Part shown: positions 23,861 through 33,296 of the stretch, piece after piece
Position numbering within the stretch: the stretch's first letter is position 1
How the letters are laid out: each line of letters starts with the position of its first letter
NCBI GenBank assembly: GCA_902547955.1
Contig: CACCPY010000002.1
Coordinates: 62,001-126,000, forward strand
Source: an uncultured Alphaproteobacteria bacterium
Lineage (GTDB): Bacteria; Pseudomonadota; Alphaproteobacteria; Methylaequorales; Methylaequoraceae
Reading direction: 5' to 3'
Length of the DNA: 64,000 nt
Translations under genes and position numbers: made by a program
The notes under the pieces: model-generated
The model's database searches: none
What the model was told of the DNA's origin: nothing
Seen by the model: only the letters and a program-made list of their open reading frames with translations

Positions 23861-25350
23861 GTTTTATAAGTGTTTTCTTCAATAAAATTATCAGCAAGGG
23901 TAATTATTTTTTTTTTTCTTTCTTGGTTCATTTTATCTAATACTCTTATCATCATTGATAGTCTAGGGTTTTTGCCAAAAAAATCTCTATTGTTTTCAAT
24001 AAATCTCCAGTACAGGCCATCTAAAACATCGCACCATTCACCTTTTTTAAAATCCATCATTTTTCTAAAATACGATGAGCCGCATATGTAGGGTTTAGTT
24101 GAAAATATACCTCCATCACTAAATAAGCCCATACCAAAAACATTAGGGTACATCACCCACTCAGAAGAATCCATGTAGTGTTCCATGAACCATTTATAAG
24201 CATATAAAGGTTTTATCTCACACAGATTCATAATATTTGCTTGAATCATTAACCTTTCTATATGATGAGTCCATGCAAAGTTAGAAGCATTTTTAATTGA
24301 ATAATCCAATGGCAACATACCTGTAGATCCATCATACCAACTTTTTTTCATCAACCTTTTGTGATTAAAGAAGTTATTTTTTTCAAATTCTTCGTCATAA
24401 CTTTGATAAACTCCTTTTATAAATTCTCTCCATCCAGCTATTTGTCTAAAATAACCTTCCAAAGAGTTAATTTTTACTTTTCCCACAATTTTTTTTAGTT
24501 TTTCAACTACTTCTCCTGGAGTAATTAAACCTATATTCATAAGAGGACTTAACGATGAATGAAAAAGAAAATTATCTCTTTGATCAACTGCATCTTCATA
24601 ATCACCAAATAAGTTTATTTTTTGCTTTGTAAAATAATCAAATTGTTTCCAAGCATCTTTTCTTGTTGTACAAATCCAAAAATTCTCAGTAGACCCAACA
24701 TGATCTTTAAATTGTTCTTCAATAATTTTTTTTAGGTATTTGGTATGTTTAGTTTCCACGGCATGAAATTTTTTTGGAAAAATTATTTCTTTAGGTATTT
24801 TTTTTCTGTTTTCTTCGTCAAAGCTCCATTTACCGCCAACTGGGTTATTATCATTATCAATAAGGAAACAATTTTTTTTTCTTTGTAATTTGTAAAAATT
24901 TGCCATGAATGGTTTTTTCGTATTAGATAAATAATCTTTAAATTCAGTTCTCGATGTTAAAAACATTGGAGAAGGTAAATAATTTAGGTTTACATTTTTA
25001 GGAAGTTCAGAAAGAAAAGTTTTTTCAAAAGGTTTATCTTCAATTTCATAAACTGAGATTGAATCAATGTTGAATTCATTAGCTATTTTGTTTAACTTTT
25101 CAGTGTAACTAATTTTAAAATCATTTTCTTCAATAGTCTTGTAAATTACCTCAAAACCATTTTCTTGTAATTCGTCTCGAAATGATCTCATTGACGATAA
25201 AAATAATAATATTTTTTGTTTATGATGTTTTTCGTATGTACATAAACCAAAATCCTCAGCTAGAAAAAAAGTATGATCCTTTTTAAATTGTGAAAAAAAA
25301 GAGAGATTAAACAACTGATTACCTAGGATAACAAAAATTTTTTTTTTCAT
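23857..25350 (-). CDS. Prokaryotic (6-4) photolyase-like protein of the FeS-BCP/CryPro group
   Basis: A 497-residue cryptochrome/photolyase of the FeS-BCP group: N-terminal [27 protein letters not shown] near 260, [17 protein letters not shown], and [10 protein letters not shown]. These proteins repair (6-4) photoproducts with FAD and usually a 4Fe-4S cluster. The Y-C-x-x-C pair expected after K-M-S-D is absent (here [11 protein letters not shown]), so two of the four cluster cysteines appear missing. It is coupled to the classical photolyase upstream (TAATG) and to DUF2256 downstream. Confidence 0.85.
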   Translation of the reverse strand: MKKKIFVILGNQLFNLSFFSQFKKDHTFFLAEDFGLCTYEKHHKQKILLFLSSMRSFRDELQENGFEVIYKTIEENDFKISYTEKLNKIANEFNIDSISVYEIEDKPFEKTFLSELPKNVNLNYLPSPMFLTSRTEFKDYLSNTKKPFMANFYKLQRKKNCFLIDNDNNPVGGKWSFDEENRKKIPKEIIFPKKFHAVETKHTKYLKKIIEEQFKDHVGSTENFWICTTRKDAWKQFDYFTKQKINLFGDYEDAVDQRDNFLFHSSLSPLMNIGLITPGEVVEKLKKIVGKVKINSLEGYFRQIAGWREFIKGVYQSYDEEFEKNNFFNHKRLMKKSWYDGSTGMLPLDYSIKNASNFAWTHHIERLMIQANIMNLCEIKPLYAYKWFMEHYMDSSEWVMYPNVFGMGLFSDGGIFSTKPYICGSSYFRKMMDFKKGEWCDVLDGLYWRFIENNRDFFGKNPRLSMMIRVLDKMNQERKKKIITLADNFIEENTYKT

Positions 25351-26771
25351 TAATTTCTTTCTTGTCTTAACAAATTATATGTTGAAAGTGCTCTGTTTCT
25401 TGATTCTTTCAAATCTACAATGGGGTAGGGATAATTTTTCCCTAATTCAAAGTTTATATTTTTTAAGATATCTGCTGGACATTCCCATGGACAAAATAAA
25501 AATTTTAATGGGAAATTTTTTAATTCAGGAACATACTTTCTTATATAATCACCACTAGGATCAAATTTTTGACCTTGGGTTACAGGATTAAAAATCCTAA
25601 AATATGGAGTTGAATCTGTACCTGTTCCTGCTACCCATTGCCAACTAGCAGAATTACTGGCTGCATCTGCGTCAAAAAGACAGTCCCAAAACCATTCCTC
25701 TCCCCTTCTCCAGTGAATAAGTAAGTTTTTTACCAAAAATGAACTTACAATCATTCTGGGTCTGTTATGCATGTATCCTGTTTGCCATAACTCTCTCATA
25801 CCTGCATCTACTATTGGGATGCCTGTAAGCCCTTTAGACCACTTCTTAAAATTAACTTGATCATCTAACCATTGAAAGTTATCAAAATTACTTTTTAAAT
25901 TTTTCTTTTGCAACTGCGGGAAATGATACAATAAATAATAAGCAAATTCTCTCCATCCTAATTCACTTTTAAAAACTTCAATATCGTTTTCTCTTACATT
26001 TTTTAAACTTTGAAGTTCATACCATAGAATATTAGGAGAAATCTGCCCCCAATGAAGATAGGGTGATAACCTTGAAACATTTTTTTTAATAGGAAAATTT
26101 CGACCATCTGCATAATCTTTGACGCCATTAAGATAAAATGATTTCATAATCTTAAGAGATGTGTCTTCACCTACATCCCATTGACTTAAAATCTTTGATT
26201 CCCATCCTTTGTTTTCTAATAATTTTAGATCAGAGAGGTTCAATGAACAAAAGTTATGTTTGAAAAAATTAATTTTTTCAGATCTTGGAACCCGAGGTTC
26301 TTGAGCTGAAAGACAACCACGTTTATAAAATGGAGTAAATACTTTATAAGGAGTGCCGTCGTTTTTTAATACTTCCCATGGTTCCCACAAAAGAGAACCA
26401 TTAAATGAGTTCACATTTACTTTACTCTTTAAATACATTTTTAAACTTTTATCTCTTTTTACAATCCATGGCTCGTAAGATCTGTTCCACGAGATCTCTT
26501 CAACATCAAAAGAATCCATCAATTGATCAATACATCCCTTCGCATCACCTTTCAAAAAAATAAGATTTCCATCCAATTGTTTGTTTAAATAATCTAGAGA
26601 TGCGTGCAGCCAGACTTTACTGGCTGAACCAAGTTTTGGATCAGAATTAATATCATCAAAAATATAGATTCCAACGATATTATCGTAATATTTAGAAAGG
26701 TAGTTTAGTGAAGGGTTATCAGAAACTCTTAAATCAAATCTAAACCAGTGTATAGCAATTTTTTTTTTCAT
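25350..26771 (-). CDS. phrB: CPD photolyase, class I
   Basis: A 473-residue FAD photolyase. The N-terminal Rossmann antenna domain starts I-H-W-F-R-F-D-L-R-V-S-D-N-P-S-L; the helical FAD domain contains L-S-P-Y-L-H-W-G-Q-I-S, G-I-P-I-V-D-A-G-M-R-E-L-W-Q-T-G-Y-M-H-N-R-P-R-M and, in two pieces, W-R-R-G-E-E-W-F-W-D-C-L-F-D-A-D then A-A-S-N-S-A-S-W-Q-W-V-A-G. The N after the A-D-x-A-x-N pattern and the W-Q-W motif match repair enzymes acting on cyclobutane pyrimidine dimers with blue light. First gene of a three-gene DNA-light-repair operon on this strand. The upstream gap to the divergent MAPEG gene is 58 bases. Confidence 0.93.
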   Translation of the reverse strand: MKKKIAIHWFRFDLRVSDNPSLNYLSKYYDNIVGIYIFDDINSDPKLGSASKVWLHASLDYLNKQLDGNLIFLKGDAKGCIDQLMDSFDVEEISWNRSYEPWIVKRDKSLKMYLKSKVNVNSFNGSLLWEPWEVLKNDGTPYKVFTPFYKRGCLSAQEPRVPRSEKINFFKHNFCSLNLSDLKLLENKGWESKILSQWDVGEDTSLKIMKSFYLNGVKDYADGRNFPIKKNVSRLSPYLHWGQISPNILWYELQSLKNVRENDIEVFKSELGWREFAYYLLYHFPQLQKKNLKSNFDNFQWLDDQVNFKKWSKGLTGIPIVDAGMRELWQTGYMHNRPRMIVSSFLVKNLLIHWRRGEEWFWDCLFDADAASNSASWQWVAGTGTDSTPYFRIFNPVTQGQKFDPSGDYIRKYVPELKNFPLKFLFCPWECPADILKNINFELGKNYPYPIVDLKESRNRALSTYNLLRQERN

Positions 26772-26829
26772 ATGAATATTTAAATAATGATAATAAATAA
26801 TAATATCTAAATAATATTATTTTTTTTCA

Positions 26830-27249
26830 ATGCTAAAAACCTATCTTGAAATTATATATTTTTTTTTAGTTATATATTTATCACTTTTTTATATAAAACT
26901 TTTTAGAAATGTTGTTAACCAAAGAAGACTAACTAAGTTGTCAATTGGATCAAAGGACATTAAACTTGAACGAGCAATTAGAGCGCATGCTAATTTTTGT
27001 GAAACTGTTCCCATAAATTTATTTTTAAGTTTGCTACTTTATTTTAATAATCTTCTATTTTTTTCAGTTCCAGCAATAATTTTTCTTTCAATTGGCAGGA
27101 CAATTCACGCAAATGCAATATCTGATATAAACGAGGATCTAAAAAAAAGAGTAAAAGGAATGAGATTAACCATGATTTCAATTAAAATACAGCTTTTTGG
27201 GGTTTTATTTTACATTAGTCAATTAATCTTTATACTTATAAAGCAATAA
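26830..27249 (+). CDS. MAPEG-family membrane protein
   Basis: A 139-residue protein with four predicted membrane helices and the MAPEG signature R-A-I-R-A-H-A-N-F-C-E-T-V-P-I-N-L-F-L at about 48-66. The bacterial members (YecN-like) resemble microsomal glutathione transferases, but their reactions are mostly untested. It stands alone between divergent phrB and the tRNA-Ser gene. I see no obvious regulatory link. Confidence 0.85.
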   Translation: MLKTYLEIIYFFLVIYLSLFYIKLFRNVVNQRRLTKLSIGSKDIKLERAIRAHANFCETVPINLFLSLLLYFNNLLFFSVPAIIFLSIGRTIHANAISDINEDLKKRVKGMRLTMISIKIQLFGVLFYISQLIFILIKQ

Positions 27250-27275
27250 ACTACCATAATTCTACCACAAATTTA

Positions 27276-27367
27276 TGGCGGAGAGGAAGGGATTCGAACC
27301 CTCGATAGATGTTACCACCTATAACGGTTTAGCAAACCGTCGCCTTCAGCCACTCGGCCACCTCTCC
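27276..27367 (-). tRNA. tRNA-Ser (anticodon GCT), encoded CCA
   Basis: A 92-base class II tRNA on the minus strand: acceptor GGAGAGG/CCTCTCC, anticodon stem ACGGT/ACCGT with loop TTGCTAA (anticodon GCT, reading AGC/AGU), a long variable arm, T-loop TTCGAAT, discriminator G and encoded CCA. All hallmark positions including U33 are present. Confidence 0.96.
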
Positions 27368-27374
27368 TAAAACA

Positions 27375-28823
27375 TCATGCGAGCTTATCCTTCAAGATTT
27401 TATTCACGACCTGAGGATTTGCCTTACCTTTCGACTCTTTCATAACTTGGCCAACAAAAAATCCAAAGAGCTTATCCTTACCATTTTTATAATCCTCTAC
27501 CATTTTTGGATTTTCTTGTAAAACTCTATTTATTAACCCCTCTATTTCTCCCTCATCAGAAACTTGCTCTACACCCATTTTTTCAATAAAATCTTTTGCT
27601 TCTAAATTAGACTTTAGATAAGGTTCAAATAACTCTTTAGCTTGTCTATTAGATATTTTTCCAGAAATTATATAATCCAATAAACCAGCAATTTTTTTTG
27701 GAGTAATTTTCGATTCAGATAACTCAATGCTATTCTTCTTTAAATAAGAAAATAATTCTACACTTATCCAACTAACTACAAGTTTTGAATCACGATTTTT
27801 TGCAACTTCTTCAAAAAAGTTTGAGACATATTGATCATCTGTTAATACTTCCGCATCATAATTAGTTAAACTATATTCGCTTATAAATCTGCTTTTTTTT
27901 TCATCAGGTAACTCAGGCAGTGATCTTTTTAATTCTTCAATTTTTGCTTTACTTATCATTAGAGGCGGTAGATCAGGGTCAGGAAAATATCTGTAATCAT
28001 GCGATTCTTCCTTACCTCTCATTGAACGAGTTTCACCCTTATTAGGATCAAACAATCTTGTTTCTTGAATAATTTTTTTACCACTTTCAATTATTTCAAC
28101 CTGTCTCCTAGCTTCGTATTCTATCGCTTGTTGGATAAATTTTATTGAATTAACGTTTTTTATTTCGCAACGCGTTCCCATTTCAGAATGAGGTTTTCTT
28201 ACAGAAACATTTACATCAGCTCTTAAATTACCTTTTTCCATATTTCCGTCACAACTACCAATACATCTCAAAATTGATCTTAATTTTTTAACATATAAAG
28301 CCGCCTCCTCCGGACTTCTTAAATCAGGTTCCGAGACAATCTCCATTAAAGCACATCCAGATCGGTTTAAATCAATTAGCGTATTGTTAATATCTTGATC
28401 ATGTATACTTTTTCCAGCATCTTGTTCTAAGTGCAACCTTGTTATACCAATCCTTTTTTCACCTTCCTCTGTTTGGATCATTAAAAAACCATTACCAACA
28501 ATTGGAAATTCAAATTGTGAAATTTGGTAACCTTGGGGTAAATCTGGATAAAAATAATTCTTTCTATCAAAAATTGATTTTTCATTGATTTCAGCATTAA
28601 TACTCAATCCTGTAAGAATTGCTTGATCAACACAAAATTCGTTTATAACAGGTAATGCTCCTGGCATACCGCAATCAACTAACTCAACTTGAGTATTGGG
28701 ATCACTACCCCATTCTGTTGAAGCTGTTGAAAAGAGTTTTGAGTTAGATTTAATCTGGGCATGAACTTCTAATCCTAAAACTACTTCCCATTTCCCAGTA
28801 TCTCCTTCAATAAAGAAACTCAT
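27375..28823 (-). CDS. gatB: Asp/Glu-tRNA amidotransferase subunit B (GatB)
   Basis: A 482-residue protein beginning W-E-V-V-L-G-L-E-V-H-A-Q-I, the GatB signature, with N-R-S-G-C-A-L-M-E-I-V-S-E-P-D and R-Y-F-P-D-P-D-L-P-P; the C-terminal YqeY-like helical domain is intact. GatCAB converts misacylated Glu-tRNA(Gln) and Asp-tRNA(Asn) to the amidated forms. It is the last of gatC-gatA-gatB, two bases after gatA. Length is standard. Confidence 0.97.
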   Translation of the reverse strand: MSFFIEGDTGKWEVVLGLEVHAQIKSNSKLFSTASTEWGSDPNTQVELVDCGMPGALPVINEFCVDQAILTGLSINAEINEKSIFDRKNYFYPDLPQGYQISQFEFPIVGNGFLMIQTEEGEKRIGITRLHLEQDAGKSIHDQDINNTLIDLNRSGCALMEIVSEPDLRSPEEAALYVKKLRSILRCIGSCDGNMEKGNLRADVNVSVRKPHSEMGTRCEIKNVNSIKFIQQAIEYEARRQVEIIESGKKIIQETRLFDPNKGETRSMRGKEESHDYRYFPDPDLPPLMISKAKIEELKRSLPELPDEKKSRFISEYSLTNYDAEVLTDDQYVSNFFEEVAKNRDSKLVVSWISVELFSYLKKNSIELSESKITPKKIAGLLDYIISGKISNRQAKELFEPYLKSNLEAKDFIEKMGVEQVSDEGEIEGLINRVLQENPKMVEDYKNGKDKLFGFFVGQVMKESKGKANPQVVNKILKDKLA

Positions 28824-28825
28824 TT

Positions 28826-30271
28826 TTATACCTTACTTAATTCTATAACACTTCCGGCCGCTAATACTGAAATCTCTTCAAATGGTCTTCCAATAATCTG
28901 CATGCCAATTGGGAGATTAGTATTATTATTTCCTGCGGATACAGATATTGCAGGAAGACCTGCCAGACTTGCAGGCACAGTAAGTACATCATTCAGGTAC
29001 ATTTCTAATGGATCATTTTGTTTTTCTCCAATTGGAAAAGCAACATTTGGAGTTGTTGGAGTCAGTATTAAATCACATTTTTTAAAGGCATTTTTAAAAT
29101 CATTTGAAATTAACTGTCTTACTTTTAAAGCTTTTAAATAATATGCATCATAATAACCAGCAGACAAAACATATGTTCCTATAATCAATCTTCTTTTAAC
29201 CTCATCACCAAAACCTGATGCTCTGGTGGTTTGATACAAATCGTCAAGATTTTCAGAGTTTTCTCTTAGTCCATATCTTACTCCATCATATCGAGCTAAA
29301 TTTGCTGAAGCTTCTGCAGGAGCAATAATATAATATGTTGGAAGGGCGTAATTGGTATGAGGCAAGGTTATGTCAATTAGTTCTGCACCGTAATCTTTAA
29401 AAATATTAATACATTGATCAAACTTTTTTTTTATTTCTTCATTTAATCCCTCAATAATATACTCATTGGGTAAGCCAATTTTTTTCCCTTTTAGATCAAA
29501 TTTTTTATAATCACTGAAATTTGGTATTAATTTTTTTGAACTTGTTGAATCTTTATCATCATAACTACACATAGATTGAAGCATTAATGCTGAATCACTA
29601 ACTGTTTTTGTAATAGGACCCGCCTGGTCAAGAGAAGAGGCAAATGCAACCATACCAAATCTTGAACACCTTCCGTAAGTTGGTTTTAATCCCACCAAAC
29701 CACAAAATGATGCAGGTTGCCTAATGGAACCACCAGTATCTGAACCTGTTGCAGCAAAACATTGTCCGGATGCCACTGCTGCAGCTGATCCCCCAGATGA
29801 ACCACCAGGTACAAGATCTTTTTGATTATCAGAGCGGATTGGATTCAAAACGTTTCCAAAAAAACTTGTGGTGTTAGCCGAGCCCATCGCAAACTCATCC
29901 ATATTTGTTTTTCCTAACATAATTGCTCCATTTTTCCATAAGTTTTGCGATACAGTTGATTCATAAAATGGAACAAAATTTTCTAGCATCTTTGAACCTG
30001 CTGTCGTTTTAACACCGTCTGTACAAAATAAGTCCTTCATTCCGATTGGAATACCTTCTAGTATCCCTAAATTTGAACCTTTTTGAATTTTTTCATCTGA
30101 TTCTTTTGCCATTTTTAAAGCAATGTCAAAGGTTTTTGTAATAAAACAATTTAACCCTTTTTTTTCTTCGATCTGTTTTATAAAGAATTCAGTTAACTCA
30201 GTCGCGGTAATTTTTTTTTGAGAGAGAAGCTTTTTGGCTTCAGTTATATCTATTGTTGAAAAATCTGTCAC
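28826..30271 (-). CDS. gatA: Asp/Glu-tRNA amidotransferase subunit A (GatA)
   Basis: A 481-residue amidase-signature enzyme. The Lys-Ser-Ser triad is visible in G-I-P-I-G-M-K-D-L, P-G-G-S-S-G-G-S-A-A-A-V and G-S-D-T-G-G-S-I-R-Q-P. It hydrolyses glutamine to supply ammonia for the amidotransfer by GatB. Its ATG overlaps the gatC stop by 4 bases (ATGA). Nothing unusual in sequence or length. Confidence 0.97.
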   Translation of the reverse strand: MTDFSTIDITEAKKLLSQKKITATELTEFFIKQIEEKKGLNCFITKTFDIALKMAKESDEKIQKGSNLGILEGIPIGMKDLFCTDGVKTTAGSKMLENFVPFYESTVSQNLWKNGAIMLGKTNMDEFAMGSANTTSFFGNVLNPIRSDNQKDLVPGGSSGGSAAAVASGQCFAATGSDTGGSIRQPASFCGLVGLKPTYGRCSRFGMVAFASSLDQAGPITKTVSDSALMLQSMCSYDDKDSTSSKKLIPNFSDYKKFDLKGKKIGLPNEYIIEGLNEEIKKKFDQCINIFKDYGAELIDITLPHTNYALPTYYIIAPAEASANLARYDGVRYGLRENSENLDDLYQTTRASGFGDEVKRRLIIGTYVLSAGYYDAYYLKALKVRQLISNDFKNAFKKCDLILTPTTPNVAFPIGEKQNDPLEMYLNDVLTVPASLAGLPAISVSAGNNNTNLPIGMQIIGRPFEEISVLAAGSVIELSKV

Positions 30272-30555
30272 TCAACTACCTTCGGAACAACAAAGAAACC
30301 AGCTTTTTTTTCAGGGGAATTTTTAGTTATCAAATTATTTGAAAATTTTGAGTCTGATTTATCCTCTCTCATATTCATAGACTCATTAAAAACTGACAGC
30401 ATAGGTTCAACTCCTTCAGTATCAACTTTTTTTAACTCATCCACCCATCCAAGTATATTATTGAGCTCATCAAGAAGCTTATTTTCCTCAGATTCTTTAA
30501 TCTTTATTTTGGCGAGCTTTCCAACTTTTCTAACAATAGAATTATCAATAGACAT
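30268..30555 (-). CDS. gatC: Asp/Glu-tRNA amidotransferase subunit C (GatC)
   Basis: A 95-residue protein of GatC size with V-G-K-L-A-K-I-K-I near the start, a helical L-N-N-I-L-G-W-V-D-E-L-K-K-V-D-T-E-G-V-E-P-M segment and a C-terminal V-V-P-K-V-V-E typical of the family. It clamps GatA and GatB together. First gene of the gatCAB operon, diverging from ruvX with only 48 bases between. Confidence 0.93.
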   Translation of the reverse strand: MSIDNSIVRKVGKLAKIKIKESEENKLLDELNNILGWVDELKKVDTEGVEPMLSVFNESMNMREDKSDSKFSNNLITKNSPEKKAGFFVVPKVVE

Positions 30556-30603
30556 AAATAATGATTTTTCTTTAATAAACTTTATGTATAAATAACACTA
30601 GGT

Positions 30604-31083
30604 ATGTTAATTCGCAATATAAAAGAGTTTTTAGAAAAAACTAAAACTAGAAAAATCTTAGCTTTGGATATGGGGAAAAAAAAAATTGGTTTAGCTATAT
30701 CCGATCCCAATCATAAAATAGTCAATCCGCTGAAGGTTTTAAAAAAAGATAAAAATTACTTAGATAATCTTCTTTTTATTGTAACTGACTTTAACATTGG
30801 AGGTATTTTAATTGGATTACCAATCACAAACAGTGATAAAAATAAAATGTGCCAAATGATTAGGGATATTGGGAAAAATATTGATAAATTTTTATTAGAA
30901 AATAATAATGATATACCTATTTTTTTTTGGGATGAAAGTTATACTAGTTTTGAAGCCGAGGATATAACGAAAAATTTTTTTAAAAATTCAAAAGAACAAA
31001 ATAGACATATAGATAAGTTTGCGGCAAAGTTAATACTCGATGATTTTTTTAACGAAAATTTAAATGAAAAAAAAAATTACTGA
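30604..31083 (+). CDS. ruvX: RuvX/YqgF-type RNase H-fold nuclease
   Basis: A 159-residue protein with I-L-A-L-D-M-G-K-K-K-I-G-L-A-I-S-D (about 18-34), G-I-L-I-G-L-P and W-D-E-S-Y-T-S-F-E-A-E, the catalytic and structural motifs of the RuvX/YqgF family. It acts in 5' end processing of pre-16S rRNA and possibly in recombination. The N-terminus starts with ATG at 30604. It overlaps the following CoA transferase gene by 20 bases; gatC diverges upstream. Confidence 0.93.
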   Translation: MLIRNIKEFLEKTKTRKILALDMGKKKIGLAISDPNHKIVNPLKVLKKDKNYLDNLLFIVTDFNIGGILIGLPITNSDKNKMCQMIRDIGKNIDKFLLENNNDIPIFFWDESYTSFEAEDITKNFFKNSKEQNRHIDKFAAKLILDDFFNENLNEKKNY

Positions 31084-32287
31084 ACCTCTTCATGGTATTA
31101 ATGTTTTTGATCTCACACGGGTTTTAGCAGGGCCCACATCAACTCAAATACTTGGAGATCTCGGAGCAAACATAATTAAAGTTGAAAGGCCAAATTCAGG
31201 TGACGATTCAAGAAATCTCGGACCACCTTACTTAGATAGCTCCTCAGAATCTCCACAAGAAAGTTCATATTTTCTGAGTGTAAATAGAAATAAGAATTCT
31301 GTCACAATTGATTTAACAAAAAAGGAAGGACAAAAACTTGCTAAAAAAATCATAAAAAAGTGTGACGTTTTGGTAGAAAACTTTAGAGCGGGAAATTTAA
31401 AACAATATGGTCTAGATTATAAAAGTATAAAGAAAATAAATCCAAAAATAATCTACTGTTCAATTACTGGATTTGGTCAAACTGGTCCATATTCAAAAAG
31501 AGGTGGATATGATTACTTAGTTCAAGCAATGGGTGGAATAATGAGTATTACAGGGGAGAGAAAAGGACAACCTACTAAAATTGGAGTTGGTGTTTCGGAT
31601 ATTATTACAGGTTTGTATGCATGTATTTCGATTTTATCCGCTTTAAAATACAGAGATATTACCTCTAAAGGTCAACACATAGACATTTCTTTAATGGACT
31701 CACAAGTATCTTGGTTAAGTTATGTTGCGCAAGGTTATTTAACATCCGGAATTACTCCAAAAAGAATTGGCAATGACCATCCTTCAATTGTTCCCTATCA
31801 AACTGTTAAAGCAAAAAATGGATTAATGGTACTAGCCATAGCAAATGACAGACAATTTAAGAACTTTTGTAAATTTTCTAAATTAGATGATCTTTATAAT
31901 AATCCAAAATATAAAAACAACTCTCTTAGAGTAAAAAACAGAAAAAGTCTAAACAAAATAATTAATAAGATAATTAAACAAAAAAATATTGAGTATTGGG
32001 TAGACGGCTTAACGAATGTGAATGTGCCTTGCGGTCCAATAAACGATATTAGTCAAGTGTTTGATGACCCCCAGGTCAAATCAAGAAAAATGAAAATAAA
32101 GATGAAACATAAAAAATCAAAGCAATTGATTGATCTTATTGCTAATCCGATTAAATTTTCAGTGTCAAATATAAAATATAAAAAAGCTCCTCCAGTTTTA
32201 GGGGAGGATACAGAATTATTTTTAAAGAAATTTCTAAAAATTAGTGCAGAAGATTTAAAAAAATTAAAATTGAAAAGGATAATTTAA
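31064..32287 (+). CDS. CaiB/BaiF family (class III) CoA transferase
   Basis: A 407-residue protein with the family opening L-H-G-I-N-V-F-D-L-T-R-V-L-A-G-P, A-N-I-I-K-V-E-R-P, V-E-N-F-R-A-G, then S-I-T-G-F-G-Q-T-G-P-Y, and S-L-M-D-S-Q-V, whose aspartate (about 212) is the expected catalytic acyl carrier. It moves CoA between carboxylic acids; formate, carnitine, succinate or mesaconate-type substrates cannot be distinguished from sequence alone. It overlaps ruvX by 20 bases, an operon arrangement without obvious functional meaning. Length is normal. Confidence 0.9.
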   Translation: MKKKITEPLHGINVFDLTRVLAGPTSTQILGDLGANIIKVERPNSGDDSRNLGPPYLDSSSESPQESSYFLSVNRNKNSVTIDLTKKEGQKLAKKIIKKCDVLVENFRAGNLKQYGLDYKSIKKINPKIIYCSITGFGQTGPYSKRGGYDYLVQAMGGIMSITGERKGQPTKIGVGVSDIITGLYACISILSALKYRDITSKGQHIDISLMDSQVSWLSYVAQGYLTSGITPKRIGNDHPSIVPYQTVKAKNGLMVLAIANDRQFKNFCKFSKLDDLYNNPKYKNNSLRVKNRKSLNKIINKIIKQKNIEYWVDGLTNVNVPCGPINDISQVFDDPQVKSRKMKIKMKHKKSKQLIDLIANPIKFSVSNIKYKKAPPVLGEDTELFLKKFLKISAEDLKKLKLKRII

Positions 32288-32333
32288 AGAAGTAGGTTGA
32301 AGATAATTTTTAAAAGTGTAGTATTCAGTTTTA

Positions 32334-33296
32334 ATGACAGAGGACGAATTAATCAATAGCTATCCTCACAAGCATTTACTAGGCATTGAGGGGCTTCTCC
32401 CAACTTCTATAAACTTTTTACTTAAATCGTCAAATGATTATGTCGATTACCTGAATAATAAAAAAAATGGAAAATTAGATATTCTTAAAAATAAGATTTG
32501 TATCAATCTCTTTTTTGAAAATTCTACTAGAACCAGAACATCCTTCGAGCTTGCAGGAAAGAAGCTTGGAGCAGACATGTTAAACATTTCCGTAGGAACA
32601 AGTTCAATAAAAAAAGGTGAAACTTTAATAGATACAGCAATGACGTTAAATGCTATGCAACCTGATATCCTTGTTGTTAGACACCATGATGCGGGTGCGG
32701 TAAAACTTCTGTCTGAAAAAGTAAACTGTGGAGTTATTAATGCTGGAGATGGTCCACACGAGCACCCAACTCAAGCGCTATTAGATGCATTAACAATTTT
32801 AAAAAGAAAGAAAAAAATTTCGGGACTCAAAGTAGCTATTTGTGGTGATATTATGCACAGTAGAGTCGCTAGATCTAATATTCACTTGTTAAATACTCTT
32901 GGGGCAGAAGTTAGGGTTATAGCACCAGCAACATTAATTCCAAAAGGTATAGAATCTCTGGGTGTGACAATATTTTACGATATGAAAAGTGGTTTAAAAG
33001 ATGTTGATATTATTATTATGTTAAGACTACAACTTGAAAGAATGTCAGGTTCTTTTGTTCCATCTATTAGAGAATACTTTAGATTTTATGGATTAGATAG
33101 AGAAAAGCTTAATTTTGCAAACCCTGATGCACTGATTCTTCACCCAGGTCCAATGAATAGAGGTGTAGAAATAGATTCGGAGTTAGCAGATGATATTGAT
33201 AGATCAGCAATATTTGAGCAAGTTCAAATGGGTGTTGCTGTGAGAATGGCATGCTTAAAAGCTATAATAGATCACAAATTGAAAGCAAATGATTAA
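32334..33296 (+). CDS. pyrB: Aspartate carbamoyltransferase catalytic subunit (PyrB)
   Basis: A 320-residue enzyme with [13 protein letters not shown] (carbamoyl-phosphate site), [17 protein letters not shown] and [10 protein letters not shown]. It catalyses the first committed step of pyrimidine synthesis. No regulatory PyrI is nearby, as in other bacteria with PyrB-PyrC' complexes. It overlaps the dihydroorotase-like gene by 8 bases. Confidence 0.97.
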   Translation: MTEDELINSYPHKHLLGIEGLLPTSINFLLKSSNDYVDYLNNKKNGKLDILKNKICINLFFENSTRTRTSFELAGKKLGADMLNISVGTSSIKKGETLIDTAMTLNAMQPDILVVRHHDAGAVKLLSEKVNCGVINAGDGPHEHPTQALLDALTILKRKKKISGLKVAICGDIMHSRVARSNIHLLNTLGAEVRVIAPATLIPKGIESLGVTIFYDMKSGLKDVDIIIMLRLQLERMSGSFVPSIREYFRFYGLDREKLNFANPDALILHPGPMNRGVEIDSELADDIDRSAIFEQVQMGVAVRMACLKAIIDHKLKAND

